A stretch of 64,000 nt of DNA from DATGPD01 sp041398565. GTDB lineage: Bacteria; Planctomycetota; UBA1135; UBA2386. The notes below the pieces were generated by a model, which had not been told where the DNA came from, did not search any database, and saw nothing but the letters and a program-made list of their open reading frames with translations. Position 1 is the first letter of the stretch. Every line of letters begins with the position of its first letter. The translations under genes were made by a program, and so were the position numbers. The stretch spans positions 310,001 through 374,000 of the forward strand of contig JAWKUN010000005.1 in NCBI GenBank assembly GCA_041398565.1. Direction: 5' to 3'. Positions 1 through 8,509 of this stretch are shown one piece after another.

Positions 1-797
1 GCCGCGGTGCCGTCGCTCACCCAGGGCTCGTAGCCGCTGATCCCGTCGCTGCCGGCGAAGATCAGGCGATTGCCGAGCACGCCCGGCGTGACCGCGCCGT
101 ACACGCCCCAATCGGCGCCGGGGAAGAGGTCGACGACCATGCGCGTGCCGGCCGGGGTGCCGTCGCTCACCCACAGCTCGAAGCCGTGCACCCCGTCGTC
201 GGCGAGGAAGGCGATGCCGCTCTGGAACGGCACCAGCGCAACCGGGAGCGAACTGCCGACTCCCGGTCGGATGTCGCGCAGCATGCGCGCAACCGAGCCG
301 TCGGTGACCCACAGCTCACGCCCCTCCGTGTCCGTCTCGGCGATGAAGAACACACGGGTACCGGCAGCGTCGGCCACCATGCCCGAGGGCAGGCGGACGA
401 CGGTGAACTGATCGCTGAGGATCCGGCGGGGAACCGCCCCCGGCCGATCCACTGCCAGCAAGGTCCGCTCGGTGCCGATGCCGCGCGTTGCTCCGAAGAG
501 GACGCCATCACCGAAGCGGACCAAGCCGATCGGAGACGAACTTGCACTCCCGGACGCGATGTCCGCCACGAGACGCACGTTGTTCGCCGCGTCGACGTGC
601 CAGAGCTCCTGGCCGAGTGCCAGAGTGGAGGCGACGAAGAAGGCGCCGCCCTGCGACGCGGCCACGAAGTCCTCGGGTTCGGACGAGAGTGCCGACGCCG
701 GGTCGACGTTGAGGTTGACGAGGGGCTGGATCTGAGCCGTCAATCCGACAGGAAGGACGGTCAACAAGAGGGCGCGTTGCGCCACGAAACGTGTCAT
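1..797 (-). CDS. ELWxxDGT-repeat secreted protein (C-terminus beyond window)
   Basis: Starts at the ATG at 797 and is open to the window edge, so only about 265 N-terminal residues are visible. The first 21 residues (MTRFVAQRALLLTVLPVGLTAQ) form a signal peptide ending in an AQ-type cleavage site, so export is expected. The mature part carries repeated ELW-x-x-D-(G/A) motifs, for example ELWHVDA, ELWVTDGS and ELWVSDGT, each followed by a stretch ending in a hydrophobic strand such as VFFIAETD or IAFLADDG. This is the ELWxxDGT/hyalin-type repeat, thought to fold as a beta-propeller in surface or secreted proteins. No catalytic residues are evident and the ligand is unknown. It is divergent from the DUF1501 gene with about 200 bp between them. 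Confidence 0.85.
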   Translation of the reverse strand, partial: MTRFVAQRALLLTVLPVGLTAQIQPLVNLNVDPASALSSEPEDFVAASQGGAFFVASTLALGQELWHVDAANNVRLVADIASGSASSSPIGLVRFGDGVLFGATRGIGTERTLLAVDRPGAVPRRILSDQFTVVRLPSGMVADAAGTRVFFIAETDTEGRELWVTDGSVARMLRDIRPGVGSSLPVALVPFQSGIAFLADDGVHGFELWVSDGTPAGTRMVVDLFPGADWGVYGAVTPGVLGNRLIFAGSDGISGYEPWVSDGTA

Positions 798-1004
798 TGC
801 GAGATCAGTCGAGCTCAGAGGGGAGAGGGGGCTCGGGCAGGCGACGGCACTACCCCCGCAGGCTGGAGGAGTCACTCCCCGAACTCGCGCGGATGTGCGC
901 TTCCCTGCTCGATCTGACGGCAGCATAGCGTTCCGTGCAGCGGAGACTGTCGGGTCGGAGCGGCGCAACCAACGGTCACTGGTATGCTGCCGGTCGTTTC
1001 AGAA

Positions 1005-2270
1005 ATGTCTGTCCGACTGACAAAGACGCCGCGCGAAGCCGGCGCGGAACCCACTTGCTCCAGGCGCGAGTTGCTGGCTGGGCTGGCCGCCCTGAGCCTG
1101 CTGCCGGGGCCGCGCAGCGGCCCGCGCCGCTTGATCCTCGTCTGGCTCGACGGAGGCGCGTCGCACATCGACACGTTCGACGGCAAACCCGAAGCCGGCG
1201 TGCACATCCGCGGCGATCTCGGCAGCCGGACCACGCCGATCGACGGCGTCTTCTTCAGCGATCGCCTACCGCGCCTGGCCGAACGGCTGCCGCGCTGTGC
1301 CCTGGTGCGGTCGATCACCCACGGCGAAGGCAACCACGACCGCGGTTCGCACCTGTTGCTCACCGGCCGACGACCATCACCGGTGCTCGTCCACCCATCG
1401 CTGCCGGCCGCGGTCACGCACGCCGCGCCGCCGACCACCTTGCCACCGTTCGTCGCCATCCCCGACGCGCCCCAGTACGGCGGCGCCGGCTTCCTCCCAG
1501 CGTCGGCGGGGCCGTTCGAGGTCGGCGGCGATCCCGGCCGCGCCGAGTTCTCGGTGCGCGGGCTCGGTGGTGGCGGCGACCGCCGTCAGCACCTGCGGTT
1601 GCTGGCCACACTCGACCGGCTCGACGGCGCACCACGCAGCCCCGCCGAGCGGGAGCGCGACGCCTTCGTGCAGCAGGCATTGGCCATGCGCAGCGACCCC
1701 GAGGTCAGCGCTGCGTTCGACCTGGCCCGCGAGCCCGCCGCCGTGCGCGAACGCTACGGGCGCCACCGCCTGGGTCAGAGCTGCCTGTTGGCCCGGCGCC
1801 TGGTGCGAGCCGGCGCACGCACCGTGCTGGTGCGCGACACCGGCTGGGACCACCACCAGCGCATCGCCCGCGCTCTCGGCTACGGATTCCCGGCGAAGCT
1901 CGACGCGCTCGACCAAGCGGTGCCTGCTCTGCTCGACGACCTCGAGGACGGCGACGGCGACACCGTCGTCTGTGTCGCCAGCGAGTTCGGGCGCACGCCT
2001 CGCCTCAACCCGTCGGCGGGGCGCGACCACTGGCCACGGGCGCAGTCGGTCTTGCTGTACGGCGCCGGCATCGCCCGCGGCGTGGTATTCGGCAGCACCG
2101 ACGCTCGCGGCGAGGAGCCCGCCAGCGACGCCTGCACCCCCGCCGACCTGTTCGCGACGCTGGTGCACGCCCTGCGCGCCGACGCCACGACGATCCTGCA
2201 CACTCCGGACGGTCGCCCGGTGCGGTTGGTCCCGGAAGGAGCGACGGTGCTGACGCGCGTGCTGGCGTGA
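1005..2270 (+). CDS. DUF1501 family protein with Tat-type signal
   Basis: About 421 residues from the ATG at 1005; an in-frame ATG at 984 is also possible. The N-terminus has the twin-arginine-like segment SRRELLAGLAAL, so folded export is likely. The body matches DUF1501 (a sulfatase-like, alkaline-phosphatase-superfamily fold abundant in Planctomycetota): LDGGASHIDTFDGKP near the start, a GEGNHDRGSHLLLTGRRP segment, and the hallmark GRTPRLNPSAGRDHWP near residue 330. The biochemical activity of DUF1501 proteins is not established. In planctomycetes they usually sit beside DUF1549/DUF1553 cytochrome-type proteins; here the partner is a WD40 gene starting 6 bp downstream, so the two are probably co-transcribed. 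A TATGCT box at 982-987 could be a -10 element for the 1005 start. Confidence 0.9.
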   Translation: MSVRLTKTPREAGAEPTCSRRELLAGLAALSLLPGPRSGPRRLILVWLDGGASHIDTFDGKPEAGVHIRGDLGSRTTPIDGVFFSDRLPRLAERLPRCALVRSITHGEGNHDRGSHLLLTGRRPSPVLVHPSLPAAVTHAAPPTTLPPFVAIPDAPQYGGAGFLPASAGPFEVGGDPGRAEFSVRGLGGGGDRRQHLRLLATLDRLDGAPRSPAERERDAFVQQALAMRSDPEVSAAFDLAREPAAVRERYGRHRLGQSCLLARRLVRAGARTVLVRDTGWDHHQRIARALGYGFPAKLDALDQAVPALLDDLEDGDGDTVVCVASEFGRTPRLNPSAGRDHWPRAQSVLLYGAGIARGVVFGSTDARGEEPASDACTPADLFATLVHALRADATTILHTPDGRPVRLVPEGATVLTRVLA

Positions 2271-2275
2271 CCTCG

Positions 2276-3262
2276 ATGCTCGAGCGCCGTCGAGCACCCG
2301 CGATGGTGCTTCTCTTCTCGGCAGCGTGCCAGGCACCAGCGGCGCGCGACGACGCCGCCGCCGACACGCGCGCCCACTCCGACTCGCCCGCGCCCGCGCC
2401 AGAAGGTGAGGGGGCGCACGTCGGCCCGGTGACGTCCGTCGTGGTGGTGCCGGATGGGGTCGCGTCCGCCTCGCAAGCCGGCGTTCTCTGGGCGCACGCC
2501 CGGCGAGCCACGCCGGCGCCGTTTCGCGTCTTCGCCCTCGCCCCGCTCGCCGGTGGCGACGTGGTGGCCGTGGGTGGCGCGCCGGCCCGCCTCGGCTCGG
2601 TGGCGCGCCTCGGCCGAGACGGCGTGCGCGTGCAGCGCGCGCTGGCCGACGATGTGTGCTACGCGGTCGCGGTCGCTCCCGACCAGACGCGCGTGGCGGT
2701 CGGCGGTGCCGACGGCCGCCTGCACCTGCTGGCCTTGCCGAACCTGGACGCGTCGAGCGTCGACTCCGCGCACACGGCGCCCTGCCGCGCCGTGGCCTTC
2801 TCGCCCGACGGGCGGCTCCTGGTGTCCGCCGGCCTCGACGGCGTCGTGCGGGTTCTCGACCTGACGACCGGAACCGCGACGCGCCTGGTCGATCACACAG
2901 CCGGCGTCGAGTGCCTGGCGATCGCCGCCCGCGGCGACCGCATCGCGTCCGGCGCCACCGACGGCAAGGTGCGCATCCACGGCCGCGACGGCCGCCTGCG
3001 CCGGAGCTACCTGCGCCTCGGCGCCGAGATCACCAGCCTTACCTGGCGCGACGAGGAAACGCTGGTGTGCGGCACCAGCGACGGCCGCGTCCTCTTGCTC
3101 GCCGACGCTGGCGACGGTGACGTCCGCGAGCTGTCGCGTCTCGACGCGCCGGTGTTCGCCCTGGTGGCCAGCGCCGATCACGTCGTCGTTGGCACCGTCG
3201 GCAGCGTGGTCACCCTGCGCCTGCCGCAGGCGGCCGGCAAGCACGCGCGGCCGCGGAACTGA
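2276..3262 (+). CDS. WD40-repeat beta-propeller protein, possibly a lipoprotein
   Basis: 328 residues from the ATG at 2276; an alternative ATG at 2303 would begin MVLLFSAACQ. The N-terminus resembles a lipoprotein signal with a weak lipobox (FSAAC), followed by a low-complexity Ala/Asp/Pro linker. From about residue 50 there are WD40-type blades: VAVAPDQTRVAVGGADGRLHLL, AVAFSPDGRLLVSAGLDGVVRVLDL and CLAIAARGDRIASGATDGKVRIHG, each with the expected S/A-G-x-D-G-x-(V/L)-x-(V/I) core. No enzymatic domain is attached, so a scaffold or binding role is likely. It begins 6 bp after the DUF1501 stop and ends 12 bp from the convergent PQQ-propeller gene. DUF1501/WD40 pairs are common in planctomycetes, which supports a shared function. 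Confidence 0.85.
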   Translation: MLERRRAPAMVLLFSAACQAPAARDDAAADTRAHSDSPAPAPEGEGAHVGPVTSVVVVPDGVASASQAGVLWAHARRATPAPFRVFALAPLAGGDVVAVGGAPARLGSVARLGRDGVRVQRALADDVCYAVAVAPDQTRVAVGGADGRLHLLALPNLDASSVDSAHTAPCRAVAFSPDGRLLVSAGLDGVVRVLDLTTGTATRLVDHTAGVECLAIAARGDRIASGATDGKVRIHGRDGRLRRSYLRLGAEITSLTWRDEETLVCGTSDGRVLLLADAGDGDVRELSRLDAPVFALVASADHVVVGTVGSVVTLRLPQAAGKHARPRN

Positions 3263-3274
3263 AACGATCCCGGG

Positions 3275-4825
3275 CTACTGGCCCAGGGCGAACAGGATGC
3301 CGTTGTTGATCGCGTAGGAAGTGCCGTCGTGGCCGATGATCGTCGGCGTGTACGCTTCGCCGATGCCCACGGTCAACACGACCGGGTCGAGCAACGTGTT
3401 GGTGCCCAGGTCCCAGCGGTAGACCTTGCCGTCCTCGCAGTTGACGATCGCGCAGTGGCGGGCGACGTCGATCGCCGCCGTGTTGATGCACCACTCGCGA
3501 ACCCCACCCGGCCAGTTCTGGTCCGGAGTCGGCCCGAGGATGGTACGCACGGTGTTCATCACCGTCGCGCCGCTGATGGGGTCGACCATCGACACGTTCG
3601 GGTCGATCACCGCCAGCTTGTTCAGGCCGTCGCCGCCACCGGGGTAGCCGTAGTTGTTGTACTTGGTGAGCAGGAGGTAGGCGGACGGGCCGGTGTAGCC
3701 GGGCACCGCAGCGCGCGGCACCACCGAGGCGGTGTCGTCCCAGCCGAATGCGCTTCCCAGCTTGGTCTGCGTGAGGTTGGCGTCGAAGTGCGTGAGCCAG
3801 CCGCGCGAGTGGTTGTTCACCCCCGAGCCCTCGAAGACGCCGAAGTACACGTCGCCGTCAGGGCCGACGGTCGGCGACGCGGTGCCGTCGTCGGGTAGAC
3901 GGGCGTCGAGCGTCGGCACCGAGACGTCCTTGAGCCGCACCCGCGCCTGCATCGCCAGAGTCGTGCTGTCGAGCTTCACGAGATAGCCGGTGCCGAAGCC
4001 GGAGTTGTTGGTGTTCGTCACCGCCACGTACACGGACGAGCCGTCGCGGCTCAGCGCCGGAGCGCAGTTGTAGACGACCTTGCGGATGGCGGTGTCGTTG
4101 GCCGCGTTCGCCGCGGACACCCACGACCCCACACCGCCGGCGGAGATGCGCGCCAGGCCGCTGACCAGGTTGAGCGGCGTCGTGCCACGCACGACGAACC
4201 CGAAGTAGAGATTGCCGGCCGCGTCCGCGGTGATGGGCGTGGAGATGAAGACGCTCGCGTCGTAGGCCGCCGGGTTGGCGTTGTAGTTCGACATGCCGAA
4301 GAACGCGTCACGGCGCACCGATCCACCCACGAGATCCGGCGTGGAGCGGTAGAGCACGGTGCCGCCGATGGCGGGGATCACCAGGTCGTTCTGCGTCGTG
4401 AGCGTCGAGCCGACGCTCGGTGTCCAGCCGTGCGGCGGCAGCACGTAGTCGGTCGTCGTTGTCCACACGGTGGCTCCGGTGCTGCTCAAGTGTCCTTCCA
4501 CTTGGTAGCTGCCGGATGCCTGGGTCTTGACCGTCACGAGGACCATGCCCGCCGGCGTCACCAGCGGCGAGCCGTAGTGGATCAAGAGAGAGCTGCCGCT
4601 GTACTGCGGCATGAGGTCGACCGGCGTCTGCCACTTGATGCGCGACAGGTTCTGCGCCGACACGCCGGAGATGGCGTTGTGCGAGGGGTCGCGCGCGTAT
4701 CCCGGCCAGACCGAGAGCGCGGGTGCGATCGGAGCCGGCGCGATGGGTGCGATCTGCACCTGAGCCACCCCGTTCACGGCCAACAAGAGGGACGAGGATG
4801 CGACGAGGGCGAGACGGTGTTTCAT
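3275..4825 (-). CDS. Secreted PQQ-like beta-propeller protein
   Basis: 516 residues starting MKHRLALVASSSLLLAVNGVAQ, a clear signal peptide. The mature protein reads as an outer-surface or periplasmic quinoprotein-type propeller: alternating segments such as TPAGMVLVTVKTQ, GNLYFGFVVR, SSVYVAVTNTNNSGFGTGYLVKLDS, GDVYFGVFEG and GKVYRWDLGTN are typical of PQQ-binding-like repeats (PF13360-type). The canonical tryptophan docking motif is poorly kept, so cofactor binding is uncertain. A short Ala/Pro/Ile-rich repeat (IAPIAPAPIAPA) follows the signal peptide. It lies about 200 bp downstream of, and in the same direction as, the peroxidase gene that ends at 5026; a Family 2 repeat separates them. 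A possible -10 (TAGGCT in the gene's direction) lies near 4872. Confidence 0.85.
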   Translation of the reverse strand: MKHRLALVASSSLLLAVNGVAQVQIAPIAPAPIAPALSVWPGYARDPSHNAISGVSAQNLSRIKWQTPVDLMPQYSGSSLLIHYGSPLVTPAGMVLVTVKTQASGSYQVEGHLSSTGATVWTTTTDYVLPPHGWTPSVGSTLTTQNDLVIPAIGGTVLYRSTPDLVGGSVRRDAFFGMSNYNANPAAYDASVFISTPITADAAGNLYFGFVVRGTTPLNLVSGLARISAGGVGSWVSAANAANDTAIRKVVYNCAPALSRDGSSVYVAVTNTNNSGFGTGYLVKLDSTTLAMQARVRLKDVSVPTLDARLPDDGTASPTVGPDGDVYFGVFEGSGVNNHSRGWLTHFDANLTQTKLGSAFGWDDTASVVPRAAVPGYTGPSAYLLLTKYNNYGYPGGGDGLNKLAVIDPNVSMVDPISGATVMNTVRTILGPTPDQNWPGGVREWCINTAAIDVARHCAIVNCEDGKVYRWDLGTNTLLDPVVLTVGIGEAYTPTIIGHDGTSYAINNGILFALGQ

Positions 4826-4939
4826 GCGATTGCGGCAAGAAGCCAGGGTCGAGGCGAGCGCAGGCGAGGCGAGCCTAGTTGGGAAAACCCAGGAAGGAAA
4901 CTCCCGCGCCGACGCGCTGCAGCGCAAGAACGTCTGCAG

Positions 4940-5019
4940 CCAGCGTTCAGCGATGGAGCGTGGCTCCATCCGCTGCAAGGCTGGTGCGATGGGCGACGAC
5001 CTCGGTCGACCGCCCATCG
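4940..5019 (+). repeat. Family 2 dispersed double-hairpin repeat, copy R1
   Basis: Clearest copy of a repeat also found near 36.3, 52.3 and 61.9 kb. It begins CCAGCGTTCAGCGATGGAGC and continues with GCTCCATCCGCTG, so CAGCG-ATGGAGC pairs with GCTCCAT-C-CGCTG, and outer CCAGC pairs with GCTGG. A second hairpin follows: GATGGGCG-A-CGACC at 4988-5001 pairs with GGTCGA-CCGCCCATC ending at 5018. That hairpin begins 7 nt past the stop codon of the minus-strand peroxidase gene, so it could act in 3'-end formation or RNA protection; this is inference. There is no T-tract. Confidence 0.8.
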
Positions 5020-5025
5020 ACCCCT

Positions 5026-6660
5026 TCAGAACACCGGCACCGACAATGCCCCCGAGCTGGTCAGGCCGCTGGGGCCGCGCCCGTCGAGCGCCAGCCATTC
5101 CCCGGCAAAGGCCACCCCCCCAGTGGGCGGCAGGCGTAGGCGGAAGACCACTCGGCCGTCGTCGGGGCCACGACCCCAGGTGGGCCGCGGCGCCGGCAAC
5201 ACCACCAGCGCCGGCGTCAGAGCCAGGTGCAGGTCGAGGCCGAGCACGCGCAACGGCCGGGTGCGGGTCTCGACATCGAGGAGCAGCACCGCCGCAATCC
5301 CGGCTGGCACGCGGTCGACGCCGAGCTCGAAGTCGCGGCCGGCAAACCCGGGCGCCGCGAAGGCGATCCGTGGCGGCCGGCCACCCACCGGACCCGTACC
5401 CTCGCCCACACGCACCGGCGCTGCCGCGCTCTCGCTCCACAGCGTCGGCCGATCGAACGGCGGCCGTTCCTGCTGCACGCGTGGGTCGGTGAGCGCCTCG
5501 AGGAAGCGGCGCAGGAAGACGCGGTCGAAGTTGTCGATGTGTCCGGGCAGGCGATCCATCAGCGGGTCGCGGTTGTCGGCGAAGTCGCCGCCGCGCGAGT
5601 AGAAGTCGAGGATCTGCTCCAAGTCGAGGGCGCTGCCGTTGTGGAAGTAGGGCGCGCGCAGGGCGACGTTGCGCAGGCCCGGCACGCGGAAGCGCCCGCG
5701 GTCGCGGACATCGCCGGTGACGGCGAACCGGCCGACGTCCTCGTCGACGGGGCGCACGCCGATGTTGCGGTAGTCGACCTCGACCGGCCCCGAGCTCGAG
5801 GGTTCGATGTCGTGATGGCAGGGGAGACAGAACTCCTTGAACTTCTCCAAACCGCGCACCTCTGCCGCATCGAGGCTGACCCGGCCGGCGAGGTAGAGGT
5901 CGTAGCGCGATTGGTCGCTGACCAGGGTGCGCTGGTAGGCGGCGATCGCGAACACGATGCGCACCGGCGTCACCGCAGGCGTGCCGAACACGCGCTGGAA
6001 CAACGACGCGTAGGTCTGCCCCGCCACGAACTGCTGCAGCGCGGCCGGCACGTTGCTGGCCAGAGCCAGCGGCCGCAGGCGCGGCAGGTCGGCGGCGATC
6101 TCCGTCCATGAACGGCCGAAGTGCGCCATCTCCACTTCGCTCACCGGCGGCACCGCCGCTTGCGACTCGAGCGCCGCGTGCTGCGGCAGCACCACCGCAC
6201 CGCTGACCGGATCGAGGAAACGACCGCCGGCGCGACCGTCGACGAACAGCTCCGCCGCGTAGGCCGCGTTGACGACACTCGGCGCCCGGCGCGCCGTCAC
6301 GCGGGGCTGCAACCCGAACGCGTCGTCGAAGTGCATGCGGACGCGCCGGTCGTGCCGCACGACCCCGGCCGAGCCGCGCACGTCGTCATCGGTGCCCTCG
6401 ATCCCGTCGCGACCCGGCGCCACCGCCGGCCGTGGGTCGGCGCCGCCGTGCGCGAACACGTGACACGTCCCGCACGCCATGGTGCGCGTCGACGAAAGCT
6501 GCTCGTCCCAGAACAGCGCCTTGCCGAGCAGGACCTTGTCCGGCGTCTGCGGGTTGCCCACGGGCACGGGCGGCGGTGGGAACCCAGCCTGCGCCGACGG
6601 GAGTGCGGCCAACGGTCCGGCGCCGAGCATCACGACGACACAGAAGCGAGAGGAGAACAT
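5026..6660 (-). CDS. Di-heme cytochrome c peroxidase / MauG family protein
   Basis: 544 residues, N-terminal signal peptide (MFSSRFCVVVMLGAGPLAALPSAQA). Two c-type heme sites are visible: CGTCH near residue 63 and CLPCHH near residue 277. The family's flanking motifs are present: LGKALFWDEQLSSTRTMACGTCH around the first heme, RRAPSVVNAAYAAELFVDGRAG, and FAIAAYQRTLV before the second. These place it in the bacterial cytochrome c peroxidase/MauG superfamily, which uses two hemes to reduce peroxide or oxidise protein side chains in the periplasm. The C-terminal 130 residues are not peroxidase; they end in a beta-rich module (LPPTGGVAFAGEWLALDG then S-S-G-A-L) resembling the ends of three other secreted proteins in this window. 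A second paralogue is at 8510-10207. Confidence 0.9.
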   Translation of the reverse strand: MFSSRFCVVVMLGAGPLAALPSAQAGFPPPPVPVGNPQTPDKVLLGKALFWDEQLSSTRTMACGTCHVFAHGGADPRPAVAPGRDGIEGTDDDVRGSAGVVRHDRRVRMHFDDAFGLQPRVTARRAPSVVNAAYAAELFVDGRAGGRFLDPVSGAVVLPQHAALESQAAVPPVSEVEMAHFGRSWTEIAADLPRLRPLALASNVPAALQQFVAGQTYASLFQRVFGTPAVTPVRIVFAIAAYQRTLVSDQSRYDLYLAGRVSLDAAEVRGLEKFKEFCLPCHHDIEPSSSGPVEVDYRNIGVRPVDEDVGRFAVTGDVRDRGRFRVPGLRNVALRAPYFHNGSALDLEQILDFYSRGGDFADNRDPLMDRLPGHIDNFDRVFLRRFLEALTDPRVQQERPPFDRPTLWSESAAAPVRVGEGTGPVGGRPPRIAFAAPGFAGRDFELGVDRVPAGIAAVLLLDVETRTRPLRVLGLDLHLALTPALVVLPAPRPTWGRGPDDGRVVFRLRLPPTGGVAFAGEWLALDGRGPSGLTSSGALSVPVF

Positions 6661-6948
6661 CGAGCGCCGTCATCATGTGCGAACCCGTCGCCGCGGTCGA
6701 GCCGGGTGGACGTGCGACGCAGTGCGTCGAAGGTAGGCCGGCGATACGGCCGCGGACGCAGCGGCACCGGCTGGCGTCGTCGGCCGATGACGGCGGGCCG
6801 ACCGCGACGGCTCGCCCCGACCCGCGGCGTGAAAGAGGACGATTGCAAGGGACGTTCGTGCACGGGCTGTCGAAGCCTCGGTCGCCAGCGATGTGCCAAC
6901 GCTCACCGCGCCGCTCCGAGAGCAGGAAGTCCGCAAGGAGTCGTAGCC
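6661..6948. other. Intergenic region between divergent peroxidase and propeller genes
   Basis: 288 bp between the start of the peroxidase gene (minus) and the propeller gene (plus). I see no conserved coding frame, structured RNA or repeat in it. It should contain promoters for both genes. The only clear element is the ribosome binding site AAGGAG at about 6936-6941 for the plus-strand gene. Confidence 0.5.
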
Positions 6949-8487
6949 ATGCCATTCGCCAGCACGCTCGTGTCGCGCACGTTCGCGGCCTTCTCCGTCA
7001 CCCTCTGCGCTTCGCTCGCCGGTCAGGTCGTCCTCGTCGAAGGAGGCCATGTGCTGATCAAGCACGTCGACTCGACGGCGCCACTGCATCCGAGCCAAAC
7101 ACTGCTGGAGACGACGTTGCCCGTCGGCGACATCGAGAGCATCGCCTACGACCCCACGACCCGCGGCCTCTTGGTGCAGCTGTTGAACCCGCCGCTGGCC
7201 GCGCCCGGCGTCACCACACACATCTTCCGCGTGGCTCTGCCGGGCGGGGTGGTCACGCCGCTGCTGCTCAACAGTGGCTTCGCCATCAACGAACGCGGGA
7301 CCGACATGGAAGTCGACCTGGCGCGCAACGTGCTCGTCACACAGGACATGACGGCTCCGGTTCCCGAGCGCCTGGTCACGGTCAACCTGGCCACCGGAGT
7401 GCCGGGCATCTGGTCTCTGGTGACTCCGCCGATCTTCTCGGCGGGGACGTTCGGCATGGACTTCTCGCAGGGTGCGGGCGGATCGGTGGTTCCCCCGGGC
7501 GACATCGTGTTCACCAGCGACGTCGCTGCCGGTGGGATCCACTCGGCGACCTTCGCCGGCCCGGGCAGCATCACCCACGTGCCCGTCGCGGCTCTTCCGG
7601 GCGGCGGTGACGACCTGGTGATCCAGCCAGCCGGCAACTGGGTGTGGGTCGGCGACTTCAACAGCGGGATCATCAGCTTCGCGCCGTTCCCGCCGCACGC
7701 GGCGACCGCGAGCCCGCTGGCGCTGCAGGCGATGTTCACTGCCAGCGCGCTGCCGTTCATCGCCGGCAGCCGGGCGGCGGTGTGCGACGTGACCGGGACG
7801 GTCTACGTCTCCTACTCGGGCACCACCGGCGGCACCGGCATCTTTCGTATCAACCCGGCTCTGAACGTCGCCACGCTGGTGCTCACCATCGGTATGCCCG
7901 GGCACACCGAGGGCCTGCAGGATCTGATCGTCGCACCGTCGTCGTTCGGGCCGGGCAACAGCGTCTACTTCACGGTGCACGACACGGTGTCCGGCGGCGA
8001 GGAAGTGTGGGAGGTGAGCGCCACGGCGTGCTGCTCGACCATGGCCGCAGCGGTATCGCGGCCCGATGTGCCGCCGCTCAACGCGCCGGCGAGTCTGTTC
8101 GAGGTCCCGCTCGGCACCACGCCTCAACTCGGCAATGCCGCCTTCGCCGTGCGGATCGATGATCCGGGCAACGCCTGCGCGATCACCGTCGGCTCGCCGA
8201 CCGTGCTGTTCGTCGCCGCCGCACCCGGTCTGCTGCCCGTGCCACGTCTCGGCTGCGCGCCCGGTGCCGCCGGCAACGTGCAGATCGCGCTGGCGCCGCC
8301 GCCGATCACCCTGGGCTTCGTGCCGTGGGGCGGTCCGGGCATCGGCGCCACCTACCCCCTGCCGGTGCCGTTCGACTCCCTGCTGTGCAACCTGCGGCTC
8401 TACACGCAGGGCATCTGGTTCGATCCGCTGGGTCCAGGCGGACCGCTGACCCTGACCTGGGCGCTCGACCTCGTGCTCGGATCCTGA
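6949..8487 (+). CDS. Secreted propeller-like protein with planctomycete C-terminal module
   Basis: 512 residues from the ATG at 6949, preceded by AAGGAG about 8 nt upstream, an unusually good Shine-Dalgarno for this window. The signal peptide is MPFASTLVSRTFAAFSVTLCASLAGQ. Residues 30-360 contain repeating strands that look like a degenerate NHL/SMP-30-type propeller (GDIESIAYDPTTRGLLVQL, RGTDMEVDLARNVLVTQD, NWVWVGDFNSGIISF, GTVYVSYSGTTGGTGIFRI). From about 390 onward comes a different beta module: TTPQLGNAAFAVRI, a GC-containing strand (VPRLGCAPG), and LPVPFDSLLCNLRLYTQ near the end. The same two-part ending is seen in the Kelch protein at 16-19 kb and partly in both peroxidases. Function unknown; extracellular or cell-surface. 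Confidence 0.85.
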   Translation: MPFASTLVSRTFAAFSVTLCASLAGQVVLVEGGHVLIKHVDSTAPLHPSQTLLETTLPVGDIESIAYDPTTRGLLVQLLNPPLAAPGVTTHIFRVALPGGVVTPLLLNSGFAINERGTDMEVDLARNVLVTQDMTAPVPERLVTVNLATGVPGIWSLVTPPIFSAGTFGMDFSQGAGGSVVPPGDIVFTSDVAAGGIHSATFAGPGSITHVPVAALPGGGDDLVIQPAGNWVWVGDFNSGIISFAPFPPHAATASPLALQAMFTASALPFIAGSRAAVCDVTGTVYVSYSGTTGGTGIFRINPALNVATLVLTIGMPGHTEGLQDLIVAPSSFGPGNSVYFTVHDTVSGGEEVWEVSATACCSTMAAAVSRPDVPPLNAPASLFEVPLGTTPQLGNAAFAVRIDDPGNACAITVGSPTVLFVAAAPGLLPVPRLGCAPGAAGNVQIALAPPPITLGFVPWGGPGIGATYPLPVPFDSLLCNLRLYTQGIWFDPLGPGGPLTLTWALDLVLGS

Positions 8488-8509
8488 CGCGACGCGGGGG
8501 TACGACGGG

